Source of the DNA: Pirellulales bacterium
Lineage (GTDB): Bacteria; Planctomycetota; Planctomycetia; Pirellulales; JAEUIK01
Length of the DNA: 64,000 nt
Assembly (NCBI GenBank): GCA_019636335.1
Contig: JAHBXR010000009.1
Location: forward strand, 1 to 64,000
Direction of reading: 5' to 3'
This document shows, piece by piece, positions 16,446 to 25,957 of this stretch. The notes under the pieces were generated by a model. It saw only the letters and a program-made list of their open reading frames with translations, was not told where the DNA came from and searched no databases. Position numbers and translations under genes: made by a program. Each line of letters starts with the position of its first letter. The stretch's first letter is position 1.

Positions 16446-17624
16446 TTACGGCAACTCGACGAAGCGGACGCAGACGGGCGCCGTTACCTCGATCTCCGCA
16501 CCCGTCGGCGTGAGTTGGCCCGTCTCGGCATCGACGCGGTAAACCACGACGTTGTCGCTGTCTTGATTGGCGGCCAAGAGGAACTTACCCGACGGATCGA
16601 GATTGAAGTTGCGCGGAATCTTCCCTCCACTCGAGGCATGCCCCCGGGGCGAAAGCCGACCGCTCGAGGCATCGACCTCGAAGATCGCCAGGCTGTTGTG
16701 GCCGCGGTTCGAGACGTACACAAAGCGGCCATTCGGATGCACGCGAATCTCGGCCGTGCTGTTGCCTTCGGCACTCGCGCCGGCCGGCAGGGTGGTGACC
16801 GTGTTCAGTTCCTGCAGGGTGCCGCTGGCGGCATCGTAGCTGTAGGCCGTGACGCTCGAGCCCATCTCATTGTTGGCGAAGGCGAATTTGCCACTGGGAT
16901 GAAACGCGAAGTGCCGCGGCCCGCCCCCTGGCGGCGTGGCGACGGACGGGGGATCGTTCGGCGCGAGCAGGCCCTGTTCGGCGTCGAGGCGATAGACAAG
17001 CAGCTTATCGAGCCCCAGATCGGCCGCCACCGCGAAGCGATTATTCGCATCGAGATTGATCGAGTGAGCGTGAGGCCCCTGCTGCCGCGCGGGATCGACG
17101 CTCGAACCTTGATGCTGAATAAACGAGCTCGCCTCGCGCAGGCTGCCATCGTCGTTGATCGGCAGACAGGCGACGCTGCCGCCGCCGTAGTTCGCCACGA
17201 GGACATTCTTGCCGGAGGCGTCGACCACCAGGTGGCAGGGCCCCGCGCCCCCGGAAGAATGCTGGTTGATCCGCTCGAGCAGGCCCGTCTTGGGATCGAT
17301 CGAGAAGGCGCTGACGCCGCCGGTCTTCTTGCCGTCGAAGTTGTCGATCTCGCCCACAGCATAGAGGAACTTCTTCGAGGGATGAATGGCCAGGAACGAA
17401 GGATTGACCGCCTCGCCGGCGAGTTGCGGCGGGCTGAGCTTGCCGGACGCCAGATCGAGCTCGCTCGTGTAGATACCTTTGCCCTCGCCGCGATTGTAGG
17501 CGCCGAAGTAGACGCGCAACTTTCCGGCAGGCTCGTCCTCGGCCGTCACCCGGTTCGCCAGCAAAGATCCCAACATCAGCGAGACCACACACATCCCCCA
17601 CAGCCGCGCAGCGTGATATTTCAT
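16446..17624 (-). CDS. Exported lactonase, 6-phosphogluconolactonase (YbhE/Pgl) type
   Basis: A 392-residue protein with an N-terminal signal peptide (about 1-28, ending near NRVTAEDE) and a seven-bladed beta-propeller of the Lactonase_2 family. Recurrent blade strands include FLAIHPSKKFLYAVGE, HLVVDASGKNVLVANYGGG and FVYVSNRGHNSLAIFE. Cytosolic relatives hydrolyse 6-phosphogluconolactone. Export makes a role in the pentose-phosphate pathway unlikely, so it may act on other sugar lactones or simply bind. Start at 17624 (MKYHAARLWG) gives a proper signal peptide. It is convergent with ndh and follows the DUF1501 gene in the same direction. Confidence 0.85.
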   Translation of the reverse strand: MKYHAARLWGMCVVSLMLGSLLANRVTAEDEPAGKLRVYFGAYNRGEGKGIYTSELDLASGKLSPPQLAGEAVNPSFLAIHPSKKFLYAVGEIDNFDGKKTGGVSAFSIDPKTGLLERINQHSSGGAGPCHLVVDASGKNVLVANYGGGSVACLPINDDGSLREASSFIQHQGSSVDPARQQGPHAHSINLDANNRFAVAADLGLDKLLVYRLDAEQGLLAPNDPPSVATPPGGGPRHFAFHPSGKFAFANNEMGSSVTAYSYDAASGTLQELNTVTTLPAGASAEGNSTAEIRVHPNGRFVYVSNRGHNSLAIFEVDASSGRLSPRGHASSGGKIPRNFNLDPSGKFLLAANQDSDNVVVYRVDAETGQLTPTGAEIEVTAPVCVRFVELP

Positions 17625-17700
17625 GGAACGATTTCCTGAAGCAGTCGGTCGAAAAGCCAAACGTGCCCGACATCATAGCTGCTGTCGCAGCGCGATGCAC

Positions 17701-19080
17701 TCAACCGAACAGCGACGCCAGGGGTTGCCCCTCGGCGACGTGGAAGGGACGATTCGACAGATCGTGAACCAGGGTGCGCGGGTCGAAGCCGAAGCGCCAG
17801 AACAGCGTGGCGGCGAGATCCCCCGGCGTCACCGGGTCGAGATCCGGATACGCGCCGATCTTGTCGCTCGTGCCGTAGGTCTGGCCACCCCGCACGCCGC
17901 CGCCAGCCAGGAGGGCCGTGAAGCAGTCGGGCCAGTGGTCGCGGCCACCACTGGTGTTGATCTTGGGCGTGCGGCCGAACTCCCCCAAAGCCAGCACGAG
18001 GGTCGAATCCAACAATCCGCGCTGCGAGAGATCTTCGAGCAGCGCCGAGAGTCCTTCGTCCGCGGGGGGCAGCAGGTGCTCGCGATGCCGTTCGAAGTTC
18101 TTGGCGTGACTGTCCCAGTTCACGTCCTGGCCGTTGCGCACCTTGTCGTACACGGTGACGAAGGGGACGCCCGACTCCACGAGTCGTCGTGCCAACAGCA
18201 GGCTCTGCCCCAGGACGTGGCGACCATATCGGTCGCGCGTCTGTTCGCTCTCCTGCGACAGATCGAACCCCTGGCGCACGCGTGGCGATTCGAGCAGCGC
18301 CAGGGCGCGCTCGTAGTAGGTCGAAAGCGACGCGGTCTCTCGTCCCGCGCGGTGCGCGTCCAGTTGGCGATCGACCACGTCGAGTAGCGACTTGCGATCG
18401 GCCAGGCGCGCGGCGTTCATGCTGGCCGGCAGCGACAACTCGCTCACGCGGAAGTTCGCCGCGGTGGGATCCGCCTCGATATGAAACGGGTTGTACTTGG
18501 GTCCCAGGAACCCGGCGATCTGACCTGGCAGCTTCACCACGTTGTACATCACGTGCGGCAGCGCCACATGATGCAAGTCGCGCGGCGTGGCGCGGTCGAG
18601 ATAGTGCCAGACCGAACCGTAGCAGGGAAAGGCCTGTGCGTCGTCGGCCAACAGCTCTTGATCGCCCCCGGCGGGCGTGCGGCCGCAAAGCGCTTCGACC
18701 GCGGCGGCGTTGTGGTTGCGCATCGGGTGGTGCAGCGAACGGACGAGCGCCACCTTGTCCATCACGCCTGCCATCCGCGGCAGGTGCTCGCAGACCGAGA
18801 TGCCCGGCACGACCGTGTCGATCGAGCGAAACTCTCCGCGCACCTCGGCAGGAGCGTCGGGCTTCATGTCCCAGGTATCGAGATGGCTCGGCCCGCCGTA
18901 GAAGAAGACGACGATGCAGGCCTTGATCGGCGGCCGACCGGTCGCGAGCGCTAGCGAAGGGTTCGACTCGGCAGCACGGAGCCATGCGGGCAGATTCAAC
19001 CCCCAGAGACCCAACCCGCCAATCTGCATCAGCCGCCGGCGCGAAAAGGCGTGCTGGCTAGGCAGGGGCGAAGGTCTCAT
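17701..19080 (-). CDS. DUF1501 Tat-exported sulfatase-like protein
   Basis: A 459-residue protein with a twin-arginine signal (SRRRLMQIGGLGLWG, about 13-27). The body has the DUF1501 features ACIVVFFYGGPSHLDTWDMK, LVRSLHHPMRNHN, LALGEFGRTPKIN and GGRDHWPDCF, reminiscent of the alkaline phosphatase/sulfatase superfamily metal sites. DUF1501 proteins are strongly expanded in planctomycetes and usually paired with a DUF1549/DUF1553 cytochrome-type partner; no partner is present here. Enzymatic activity is unproven. It precedes the lactonase gene by 76 bases on the same strand, so they may be co-transcribed and both act outside the cytoplasm. Confidence 0.93.
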   Translation of the reverse strand: MRPSPLPSQHAFSRRRLMQIGGLGLWGLNLPAWLRAAESNPSLALATGRPPIKACIVVFFYGGPSHLDTWDMKPDAPAEVRGEFRSIDTVVPGISVCEHLPRMAGVMDKVALVRSLHHPMRNHNAAAVEALCGRTPAGGDQELLADDAQAFPCYGSVWHYLDRATPRDLHHVALPHVMYNVVKLPGQIAGFLGPKYNPFHIEADPTAANFRVSELSLPASMNAARLADRKSLLDVVDRQLDAHRAGRETASLSTYYERALALLESPRVRQGFDLSQESEQTRDRYGRHVLGQSLLLARRLVESGVPFVTVYDKVRNGQDVNWDSHAKNFERHREHLLPPADEGLSALLEDLSQRGLLDSTLVLALGEFGRTPKINTSGGRDHWPDCFTALLAGGGVRGGQTYGTSDKIGAYPDLDPVTPGDLAATLFWRFGFDPRTLVHDLSNRPFHVAEGQPLASLFG

Positions 19081-19379
19081 GACAGGGTCTCCTTAGCCTC
19101 GGATCATAGCGCTCCGTCGAGAGTGGGTCAATCAAACGGGCCACTGCTTCTACTTCTACCCGTCTCGGGAAAGTGTCCTGCGAAACCCTCGCGGACAGGC
19201 TGGGCGGAAGTCCCCCGCTGATGTGGATTCGTGCCCTCTGCGCAAGGCCTTCCGGCGTGGCGGCGCGGGCTTCCCCGTTCGTTGACTTGACCCTGGCCCC
19301 ACCTAGAATGAACTCGCTTCGCCAGTCACACCTTGGGCCGCTTCTCCGGCCCGTAACATCCTCGGGAGGGAACGACACT

Positions 19380-20129
19380 ATGGAGCCCCGTTTCCTCACC
19401 GCCTTGCCGGTCTACAACGAGGCGAACCACGTCTCGGGCGTGCTGGCCGAGGTGCGGCAATACAGCCCGCACGTGCTGGTGGTCGACGACGGCTCGAGCG
19501 ACGGAACTTCCGAGATTCTCGACCGGGAGCCGGGCATCCACCTCGTGCGGCATGCCGAGAACCAGGGCTACGGCGCCGCGCTCATCAGCGCCTTCCGCTA
19601 CGCCATCGAGGAAGGCTACGACACGCTCGTCACCATCGACTGCGACGGCCAGCACGAACCGAAGCGGATTCCCCGCTTTGTCGAGGCCGCCCGCACGGCC
19701 GAGATCGTCTCGGGCAGCCGCTACCTCAAGCATTACTCGGGCGATAGCGAACCGCCGGCCGAGCGCCGGCGCATCAATGGCCTCATCACGGCCGAGTTGA
19801 ATCGCCGCCTGGGGCTCGAGCTCACCGATGGCTTTTGCGGATTCAAGGCCTACCGCGTCGAGGCATTGAAGAAGTTCGAGCTGTCCGAAGTGGGCTACGC
19901 CATGCCGCTCGAGGTGTGGGTCCAAGCCGCGCATCTCGGTCTGCGAATCGTGGAGCTGCCGGTGCCGCTGATCTATCTCGACGAGGCCCGCTCCTTCGGC
20001 GGCGCGCTCGACGATGGCTCGACCCGCATGCAGTATTACCATCTCGTGCTCGATCGCAGCCTGGCGCGCGTCCAGACACCCGACGGCGGACTCTGGCAAG
20101 GTACCCTGCGTGGGGAAATGGCTGGATGA
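19380..20129 (+). CDS. Family 2 glycosyltransferase, DPM1/polyprenyl type
   Basis: A 249-residue GT-A glycosyltransferase. Seen: TALPVYNEANHVSGV at the start, VVDDGSSDGTSEIL, a metal-binding DCDGQHEP (about 82-89) and the acceptor-region pattern SGSRYLKHYSG with DGFCGFKAYR. The protein lacks transmembrane helices, like dolichol-phosphate mannose synthase homologues that transfer a sugar from a nucleotide donor to a polyprenyl phosphate. The ATG at 19380 follows CGGGAGGGAACG. Its stop overlaps the next start (ATGA at 20126-20129), so the downstream unknown protein is translationally coupled and probably works in the same pathway. Confidence 0.9.
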   Translation: MEPRFLTALPVYNEANHVSGVLAEVRQYSPHVLVVDDGSSDGTSEILDREPGIHLVRHAENQGYGAALISAFRYAIEEGYDTLVTIDCDGQHEPKRIPRFVEAARTAEIVSGSRYLKHYSGDSEPPAERRRINGLITAELNRRLGLELTDGFCGFKAYRVEALKKFELSEVGYAMPLEVWVQAAHLGLRIVELPVPLIYLDEARSFGGALDDGSTRMQYYHLVLDRSLARVQTPDGGLWQGTLRGEMAG

Positions 20130-21811
20130 ACGCCGCGGGCATCTCCCTCACACGTCGGCGTCTGCGAGCACCTTTGCACGATGGCGCCAAGGTGATTGAA
20201 CCCTCTCTCGAGACGGCTGGCGATCTGCTCGCTGCCAACATCGCGGCTTCCGCCACGCGCACGTACGATCTGCACGGCCGCACGCTCGGCGAGGTGTCGG
20301 CACAGGCGAGGCAGGAACTGCTCGTCGCCGCTCATCGCTATACGTCGGCCTATCGCGATGCCCCCGCCATGACGGATCCCAGCCGCATGGTGCTCGCCGG
20401 TCACCAACCGACGCTCTTCCATCCGGGCGTCTGGCTCAAGAACTTCGCCCTGGGCCGCCTCGGCGCGGAGTATCACGCCGCGGCGGTCAACTTGCTCGTC
20501 GATAGCGATACGCTACGACACGCGACTCTGCGCGTTCCGGGGGGCACGCCCACGGCGCCGTTTGCGAGCGAGATCGCCTACGATCGGCCGACAGCGGAGA
20601 TTCCCTACGAAGAGCGCGCCATCGGCGATCGCGCGCTGTTGAGTAGCTTTCCGCGACGCGTGGCAGAACAGTTCGAGTCGCTCGTGGCCGATCCCTTTCT
20701 GCACGAGTTCTGGCCACGCGTGCTGGCCGCCTCGAAGGCCGAGCCATTACTGGGCGCGTGCCTTGCCCGAGCGCGGCACGCGTATGAGGGAGAGTTGGGT
20801 CTGAACACGCTCGAGCTGCCCCAGAGCGAGGTCTGTGGCTTCGAGTCGTTTCACTGGTTCACGGCACATTTGCTCGCCGAGCTACCACGGTTTCAAGAGG
20901 TCTACAACACCGCACTGTGGGAATACCGGCGTGTGAACCGCATTCGCAGCACAAGCCACCCGGTTCCCGAACTGGAGAGGTTGGGAGACCTGATCGAAGC
21001 GCCGTTCTGGATCTGGGAACACGACGCCCCGCGCCGCAAACGGCTGTTCGTCAGTCTCCGGCAAGATGGTCTTCTGCTGACCGATCGCGGTGAGATCTGG
21101 GTCCACCTGCCGCTCGGGCCCGATGGCGACCTTTCGCGTGCGGTCGAGCGTCTGGCCGGCCTCGCCCAGCAGGGGATCAAGCTGCGCGGCCGAGCCCTGC
21201 TCACCACGCTCTTTGCCCGCTTGTTCCTGAGCGACCTGTTCCTGCACGGGATCGGCGGCGCAAAGTACGACGAGCTGACCGACCTGATCGTGCAAAGATT
21301 TTTCGGTTTTGAACCGCCCCGATTCATGATCGTGTCGGGCACGCTCAAGCTACCGATCCCGCGGCCGCACGTCACCGAAAATGACCTCCGCCGCGTCGAT
21401 CACGAGCTGCGCGACCTCACGTATCATCCGGAACAGTACCTGGTTGCGCACGAATCAGCGGGCGTTTCCGGCGCCGCGCAGGAAGGGCCCGTCTGTACGA
21501 AATGTGCGACGGGGACGCATGTTGCGCTCACGCCGGAGTTGGCGAGCCTGACCCGCGAAAAGCACGCCTGGCTGGCGATCGAACCCACGCTCGACAACGC
21601 GCGGCAGCGCTGCCGCGAGATCCGCCGCCTCAACGAAACGATGCAGCCGTGGGTCGACGAGAGGCGTCGCGAGCTGCTCGCCCAGCGCGAACAGTTGGTC
21701 GAGGCGCTGCGGATCGAATCGATCCTGGGGTCGCGCGAATTCGCGTTTTGTCTTTACCCTGCCAAGACTTTGTGGAATTTTCTGCTGGAATTCGGCGGAG
21801 GGAGACCCTAA
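20126..21811 (+). CDS. Unknown protein, possible distant BshC relative
   Basis: A 561-residue soluble protein. I see a Rossmann-like N-terminal region with MVLAGHQPTLFHPGVWLKN (about 90-108), then VNLLVDSDTLRH, a long alpha-helical middle, and a C-terminal helical segment (REIRRLNETMQPWVDERRRE). The order resembles BshC, the cysteine-adding enzyme of bacillithiol synthesis, which has a GGQQAGLFTGPLYT-like motif followed by a conserved WIAGEDHD stretch. The match is weak and inferred by eye. A CTKCATGTH segment (about 459-467) adds a Cys pair. Coupled by ATGA overlap to the GT2 gene and 50 bases before an Eis-like acetyltransferase. Confidence 0.6.
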   Translation: MNAAGISLTRRRLRAPLHDGAKVIEPSLETAGDLLAANIAASATRTYDLHGRTLGEVSAQARQELLVAAHRYTSAYRDAPAMTDPSRMVLAGHQPTLFHPGVWLKNFALGRLGAEYHAAAVNLLVDSDTLRHATLRVPGGTPTAPFASEIAYDRPTAEIPYEERAIGDRALLSSFPRRVAEQFESLVADPFLHEFWPRVLAASKAEPLLGACLARARHAYEGELGLNTLELPQSEVCGFESFHWFTAHLLAELPRFQEVYNTALWEYRRVNRIRSTSHPVPELERLGDLIEAPFWIWEHDAPRRKRLFVSLRQDGLLLTDRGEIWVHLPLGPDGDLSRAVERLAGLAQQGIKLRGRALLTTLFARLFLSDLFLHGIGGAKYDELTDLIVQRFFGFEPPRFMIVSGTLKLPIPRPHVTENDLRRVDHELRDLTYHPEQYLVAHESAGVSGAAQEGPVCTKCATGTHVALTPELASLTREKHAWLAIEPTLDNARQRCREIRRLNETMQPWVDERRRELLAQREQLVEALRIESILGSREFAFCLYPAKTLWNFLLEFGGGRP

Positions 21812-21861
21812 TCTATTGGGCATGACGGATCATCCATGCCACCTCGAAGGGATTCGAACCG

Positions 21862-23307
21862 ATGAGCGCCACGGTACCATCGCCGTCCGCGTTGCGCGCG
21901 GCGCGTGTCGTAACTAAGGCCCCTCTCCGCCGCAGTCGTCAGCCCAAGGCTGTTGCTGGCACGAAGCCAGACACCTTCTCGCGTCAGCCTCTCGAAGAAG
22001 TCACGCTGCACGACCCCTTCACGGTACCCGCCGTCGATAGCGACGAGCCGTACTACGTGGTGGCCAATGCCGGCGATCACGCGGCGGTACACCAGTTCTT
22101 GCAGAACGTGTTTCAAAGCCCGCCGGCCGACGCGTTCCTGGCCACGCTCGACGATCCCTTCTACGAACCGAGCGACCGTGTGCTCGTGCGGCGCGGCCAT
22201 CGCGTATTGTCGCACATCCACACGACGAAGCGTTCGCTCCACTTCGGCGACCTGCGCTTCCCGATCGCCGGCGTGTGGGGGCTGGGCACGCTACCCGAGT
22301 TCCGCGGTCGCGCCTACGCCACGAACCTGCTCCGCTTTGCCGAACGGCACATGATCGAGGACGGCTCGCTCCTGGGCATGCTGCGCACGCGCGATCCCCA
22401 TTTCTTCCGCCCCTGGGGTTGGGCCGTCTGTGGGCGCCACGTCCGCTCGAAGGCGGGCACCCGGCCCCTCATGGTCGAGCTGACCGTCGCCGCCGAGCGT
22501 TTTGCCGACCAGGAGCCTCTCACGATTCGCCCCTGGCGACAGGTCGAGCTGCCCGGCCTGATGCGCCTCTACCGCGACCACACGGCCAACGCCTTCGGCT
22601 GCGTGGAGCGCACCGAGAATTACTGGCGCTGGCTCATCAGTCGCAAGCATTTCGATCACCTCTATGTGGCGATCGAAGGCCCCGACAATTTCGAGCTCGA
22701 TCCGACGAACGCCTCGATCGTCGGATACTGCGTCGTGCGCGACGACGAGATTCTCGAACTGGTCGCGTCGCCGCAACATCCGCGGGCGGCGTTCGATCTG
22801 CTCGCCCGCGCCTGTGGCGAAGCGATCGAGCGCGATCAGCACACCATCGAGCTGCACGCCCCGCACGACGACCGCATGCACGAGTTGTTCCGCGCGGCCA
22901 GCGGCGCCTGCCTGCACCACGAGGTACACCAGGGCGAAGTCTTCATGGTCAAGCTGCTCGACCCGCTCGAAGTGCTGCGGCGGCTCTGCCCGGTGCTGCA
23001 CGCGCGGGCCGATCGCGCCAAGCTCCCCCGTCCCGCCGAGCTGAGCCTCGCGGTCGAAGACGCCCGCTACCGCCTCGTGCTCACGCGGCGCAGCGTCAAG
23101 GTTTCGTGTCAGCCACGGCTCACACGCAGCCATTTGAGTTGCAATGGCGCCGAGTTCACCCGGCTCCTGCTCGGTCACCTCGACGTCCACGAATCGGTCG
23201 CCGCGGGCAGGCTCGAGGCCTCGACCCGCGTCGCCCTCGATACGGCGCGCGTCCTCTTCCCGCGGGTTCCGTTCTGGCGGCCGCCGCTCGACGATCTATA
23301 CGTCTAG
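21862..23307 (+). CDS. Eis-like GNAT acetyltransferase with SCP2-type C-terminus
   Basis: A 481-residue protein with an Eis-type plan: an N-terminal GNAT domain (LPEFRGRAYATNLLRFAERHM is the acetyl-CoA loop, about 150-170), a second degenerate GNAT-like domain (about 215-350), and a C-terminal sterol-carrier-like domain (about 375-481). The Mycobacterium Eis protein acetylates aminoglycosides at several positions; specificity here is unknown. A roughly 45-residue basic, low-complexity N-terminal extension precedes the fold, so the true start may lie further in. Same strand as the GT2 and BshC-like genes with a 50-base gap. Confidence 0.8.
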   Translation: MSATVPSPSALRAARVVTKAPLRRSRQPKAVAGTKPDTFSRQPLEEVTLHDPFTVPAVDSDEPYYVVANAGDHAAVHQFLQNVFQSPPADAFLATLDDPFYEPSDRVLVRRGHRVLSHIHTTKRSLHFGDLRFPIAGVWGLGTLPEFRGRAYATNLLRFAERHMIEDGSLLGMLRTRDPHFFRPWGWAVCGRHVRSKAGTRPLMVELTVAAERFADQEPLTIRPWRQVELPGLMRLYRDHTANAFGCVERTENYWRWLISRKHFDHLYVAIEGPDNFELDPTNASIVGYCVVRDDEILELVASPQHPRAAFDLLARACGEAIERDQHTIELHAPHDDRMHELFRAASGACLHHEVHQGEVFMVKLLDPLEVLRRLCPVLHARADRAKLPRPAELSLAVEDARYRLVLTRRSVKVSCQPRLTRSHLSCNGAEFTRLLLGHLDVHESVAAGRLEASTRVALDTARVLFPRVPFWRPPLDDLYV

Positions 23308-23438
23308 CGCGCGGCCATCCCCCGGCGGCAGCCCGTCTCGCTGCGTGCGCGTGGCAGCCCTGCGAGCGTGGCGACTGACCTGGCCTCTGCCTGACGGCGC
23401 AGAGACCCGGCGGCGCTTGCGCCCCCTTGGCACGGGGA

Positions 23439-23927
23439 TTACTTCTGCACCGTCTCGCTCGACTGCTTCGCCGCGATGCGTGCGCCGATTTCGCGGCTCA
23501 GCTCCGGCGACATCACGGAAGCCAGCGTCTGCGTGCCGGCACTGCGCGAAACGCTAGCCGAGCTGATCTTGCGCGAGGCCTGGTCTTTTTCCGTGTTGTC
23601 GAAGAAGGCACTCCCCGCCGAGAACGACAACGCGCGGCCGTTGGAGTCGTACTCGCCGTAGCCACCGATGCCGTTGAAGTTGCCCGCCGCGTAGGCCAGG
23701 CCGTTGCGGCCCAGGTTGTCGCGGCCTTCGACGATGCCGACGACGCTGAAGCTCTGATCCAACGAGCTGACCGACGACGACAGGTCGGACATCTCGCCCA
23801 CGAGCGAATCGCGCATCGTGGTCATGCCGCCGATAATGCCCACCACGAGCAGGCTGCCCACCAACACCAACTCAGTCGAAAGGATGTAGCCGTCTTCTTC
23901 GATCCAGAGGCGACGGATGATCTGCAT
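23439..23927 (-). CDS. Flp/TadE-like pilin-type membrane protein
   Basis: A 162-residue protein that begins MQIIRRLWIEEDGYILSTEL and then a hydrophobic helix (about 20-38, LVLVGSLLVVGIIGG), the layout of Flp-type IV pilins and TadE-like pseudopilins. No prepilin peptidase site can be assigned with certainty. The remainder is polar, Ser/Gly-rich, with a tail that looks disordered. AAGGAG sits seven bases upstream of the ATG. No tad/flp assembly genes are nearby, so it is an orphan. Divergent from the cytochrome gene across a 510-base spacer. Confidence 0.65.
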   Translation of the reverse strand: MQIIRRLWIEEDGYILSTELVLVGSLLVVGIIGGMTTMRDSLVGEMSDLSSSVSSLDQSFSVVGIVEGRDNLGRNGLAYAAGNFNGIGGYGEYDSNGRALSFSAGSAFFDNTEKDQASRKISSASVSRSAGTQTLASVMSPELSREIGARIAAKQSSETVQK

Positions 23928-24437
23928 GACGAATCTCCTTCGAGCGCGTGCGGTCGATATCGATGAGAAGTGCGGGGGATTATTCCCGGGTGGCGCACAC
24001 GCCGCGGCCGCCAATCGACGTGGCCCAGACAGTCGGCGCGCACTATCGAGCGGCGCCTCTACACGCTGTTTCGGTCGCACGAGCGGCGCGGCTTGGAGAA
24101 TGCGTACGGCGGCGTTAAAGGTCGCGGCGCTTACGCAGCTTGTGCGAGGCGTAACAAGGCCCTGGGCCCGTCGGGAGGACTTGCTAGCACTGCCTGCCGC
24201 AGGCAGGAGACGCTCTGCCACGCCGAGAAGGGGAAGCCACGGTCGAACGGTCGCGAATCGACCAGATTTTGCTTGCGAACTGCCCAACAAATCGCATAGA
24301 CTCGGACGAAGACAAGTTAGGCAACTAAGTATTAGCCACTGGGGCAATCGATTTTGGCGGAGTTCCGCCTGGGCCGCGCCGGCCTGATGCAGACCACCAT
24401 TCAAGGACTAGCTGATTCACGAGGAAGGGCTGCTCTC
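23928..24437. other. 510-base divergent intergenic region
   Basis: It separates the minus-strand pilin-like gene from the plus-strand cytochrome gene and must hold both promoters. I see no credible coding frame: the open frames here are short, Arg-rich and lack start signals. A tight palindrome (CTGCCTGC-C-GCAGGCAG) lies at 24190-24206. The part nearest the cytochrome gene (24270-24340) is locally A/T-richer, as expected for a promoter, but I cannot assign -35/-10 boxes with confidence. Confidence 0.5.
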
Positions 24438-25829
24438 ATGTCCACCACACGCTGGTGCCTTCGCGCAAGCGCTTGTATCGCCGTACTCGGGTTTTCGATC
24501 GCCGACGTTCAAGCCAACGAGATCCCCAGCCGTGTTGAACGGCCCGCCGGGATGCACCAGGGCTACTGGAACCTGATCTACAACGACTTCGTGCCGGGCC
24601 AGCTCGATCAGGAGGTGTGGGACAATCTCTGGCGCTCGTGGGAGCCCGAGCTCAAGGCGCAGGCCGAGAAGGCCTCGGCCGAAGAGCGCCGCCAGATGGC
24701 CTTCTCGCGCTATGGCCTGACCGAAGCCCCCGGCCGCGAAGGGGGCGCACCACTGCAATACGCCGTCGACGAACAGGGCAACTGGAGCGTCAACTGCTTC
24801 ATGTGCCACGGCGGCAAAGTGAACGGCGAGGTCATGCCAGGTCTGCCCAACTCGCACGTCGCCATGGAGACGCTGTTCCAGGAGATCGTGAAGACCAAGC
24901 AAATCATCGGTCGCAAAGTTCACGCAGGTGAAGCGGCGGGCTCGCTCTTCGTCCCGCTGGGCAAGTCGAACGGCACGACGAACGCCATCATCTTCGGGGT
25001 TGTGCTGGCGGCCTATCGCGATCCGGACCTGACGGTCCACGTCGATCGCCCGCTGCCGAAGCTCATCCACAACGACCACGACGCCCCGCCGTGGTGGGTC
25101 ATGAAGTACAAGACGCACCTCTACTCCGACGGCTTCGCCGGCAAGGGTCACCGCGCCTTGATGCAGTTCATGATGACGCCGTCGAACGGACCGGAGAAGT
25201 TCGCCGAGTGCGAGGACGAGTTCGTCGACATCTACGACTGGATCGAGAAGCTCGAAGCGCCGAAGTACCCCTTCCCGATCGATCACGATCTGGCCAAGAA
25301 GGGAGAGGCCCTGTTCAATCAGACCTGTGCCGATTGCCACGGCACGTACGGCGAGAACGCCGAATTCCCGAACAAGATTGTTCCCATCGACGTGGTGGGA
25401 ACCGATCGTGCGCGTCTCGACTCCCTCACTCCCCAGATGCGAGCCGGTTACGAGATCAGTTGGTTCTCGAACTTCGGCGAAAAGCATTCTGTACACGATC
25501 CGGGGGGTTATCTCGCCCAGCCGCTCAATGGTATCTGGGCCAGTGCCCCCTACCTGCACAATGGCTCGGTGCCGACGCTGTGGCACCTGTTCCATCCCAG
25601 CGAGCGTCCCGTCGTCTGGAAGCGCACCGAGAACGGCTACGACCAGGAAAAGGTCGGCCTCGAGGTCGCCGTTTACGACGAACTCCCCAAGAACGTGAAG
25701 GGGGCCAAGGAGAAGCGTACCTACTTCGATACGCGACTCTTCGCCAAGGATCCCCAGGGACACGAATTCCCCGACCAGTTGAGCGAGGAAGAAAAGGTCG
25801 CCGTCATGGAATACCTGAAGACGCTGTAA
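24438..25829 (+). CDS. Exported di-haem cytochrome c, peroxidase/oxidoreductase type
   Basis: A 463-residue protein with a signal peptide (about 1-31, ending VQANE) and two haem c sites, CFMCH (120-124) and CADCH (297-301). The C-terminal half resembles the cytochrome c peroxidase / di-haem oxidoreductase domain (GEALFNQTCADCH, then NGIWASAPYLHNGSVPTLW with conserved WASAPYLHNG). Such proteins handle electrons from periplasmic oxidations or peroxide reduction; the substrate is not evident. ATG at 24438 has GAGGAAGG upstream. It is alone in its transcription unit and ends at a strong hairpin terminator. Confidence 0.88.
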   Translation: MSTTRWCLRASACIAVLGFSIADVQANEIPSRVERPAGMHQGYWNLIYNDFVPGQLDQEVWDNLWRSWEPELKAQAEKASAEERRQMAFSRYGLTEAPGREGGAPLQYAVDEQGNWSVNCFMCHGGKVNGEVMPGLPNSHVAMETLFQEIVKTKQIIGRKVHAGEAAGSLFVPLGKSNGTTNAIIFGVVLAAYRDPDLTVHVDRPLPKLIHNDHDAPPWWVMKYKTHLYSDGFAGKGHRALMQFMMTPSNGPEKFAECEDEFVDIYDWIEKLEAPKYPFPIDHDLAKKGEALFNQTCADCHGTYGENAEFPNKIVPIDVVGTDRARLDSLTPQMRAGYEISWFSNFGEKHSVHDPGGYLAQPLNGIWASAPYLHNGSVPTLWHLFHPSERPVVWKRTENGYDQEKVGLEVAVYDELPKNVKGAKEKRTYFDTRLFAKDPQGHEFPDQLSEEEKVAVMEYLKTL

Positions 25830-25910
25830 CGCGTCTATTCGCTCTCGCGTCGCTGGTTTGATCGCTGATCGCCGTCCGGCGCGCACGTTGTCAGTCGAAA
25901 ACGCCACCGC

Positions 25911-25957
25911 GACCCGCTCTTCTGTCAGGCCGCAGACAGGGAGCGGGTCCATTTTTT
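25911..25957 (+). terminator. Intrinsic terminator of the cytochrome gene
   Basis: A long stem pairs GACCCGCTC (25911-25919) with GAGCGGGTC (25941-25949). It is extended inward by a CTGTC/GACAG pairing around the loop AGGCCGCA, with a slight internal asymmetry. The stem is followed by CATTTTTT. It lies 81 bases past the stop codon. Confidence 0.8.
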
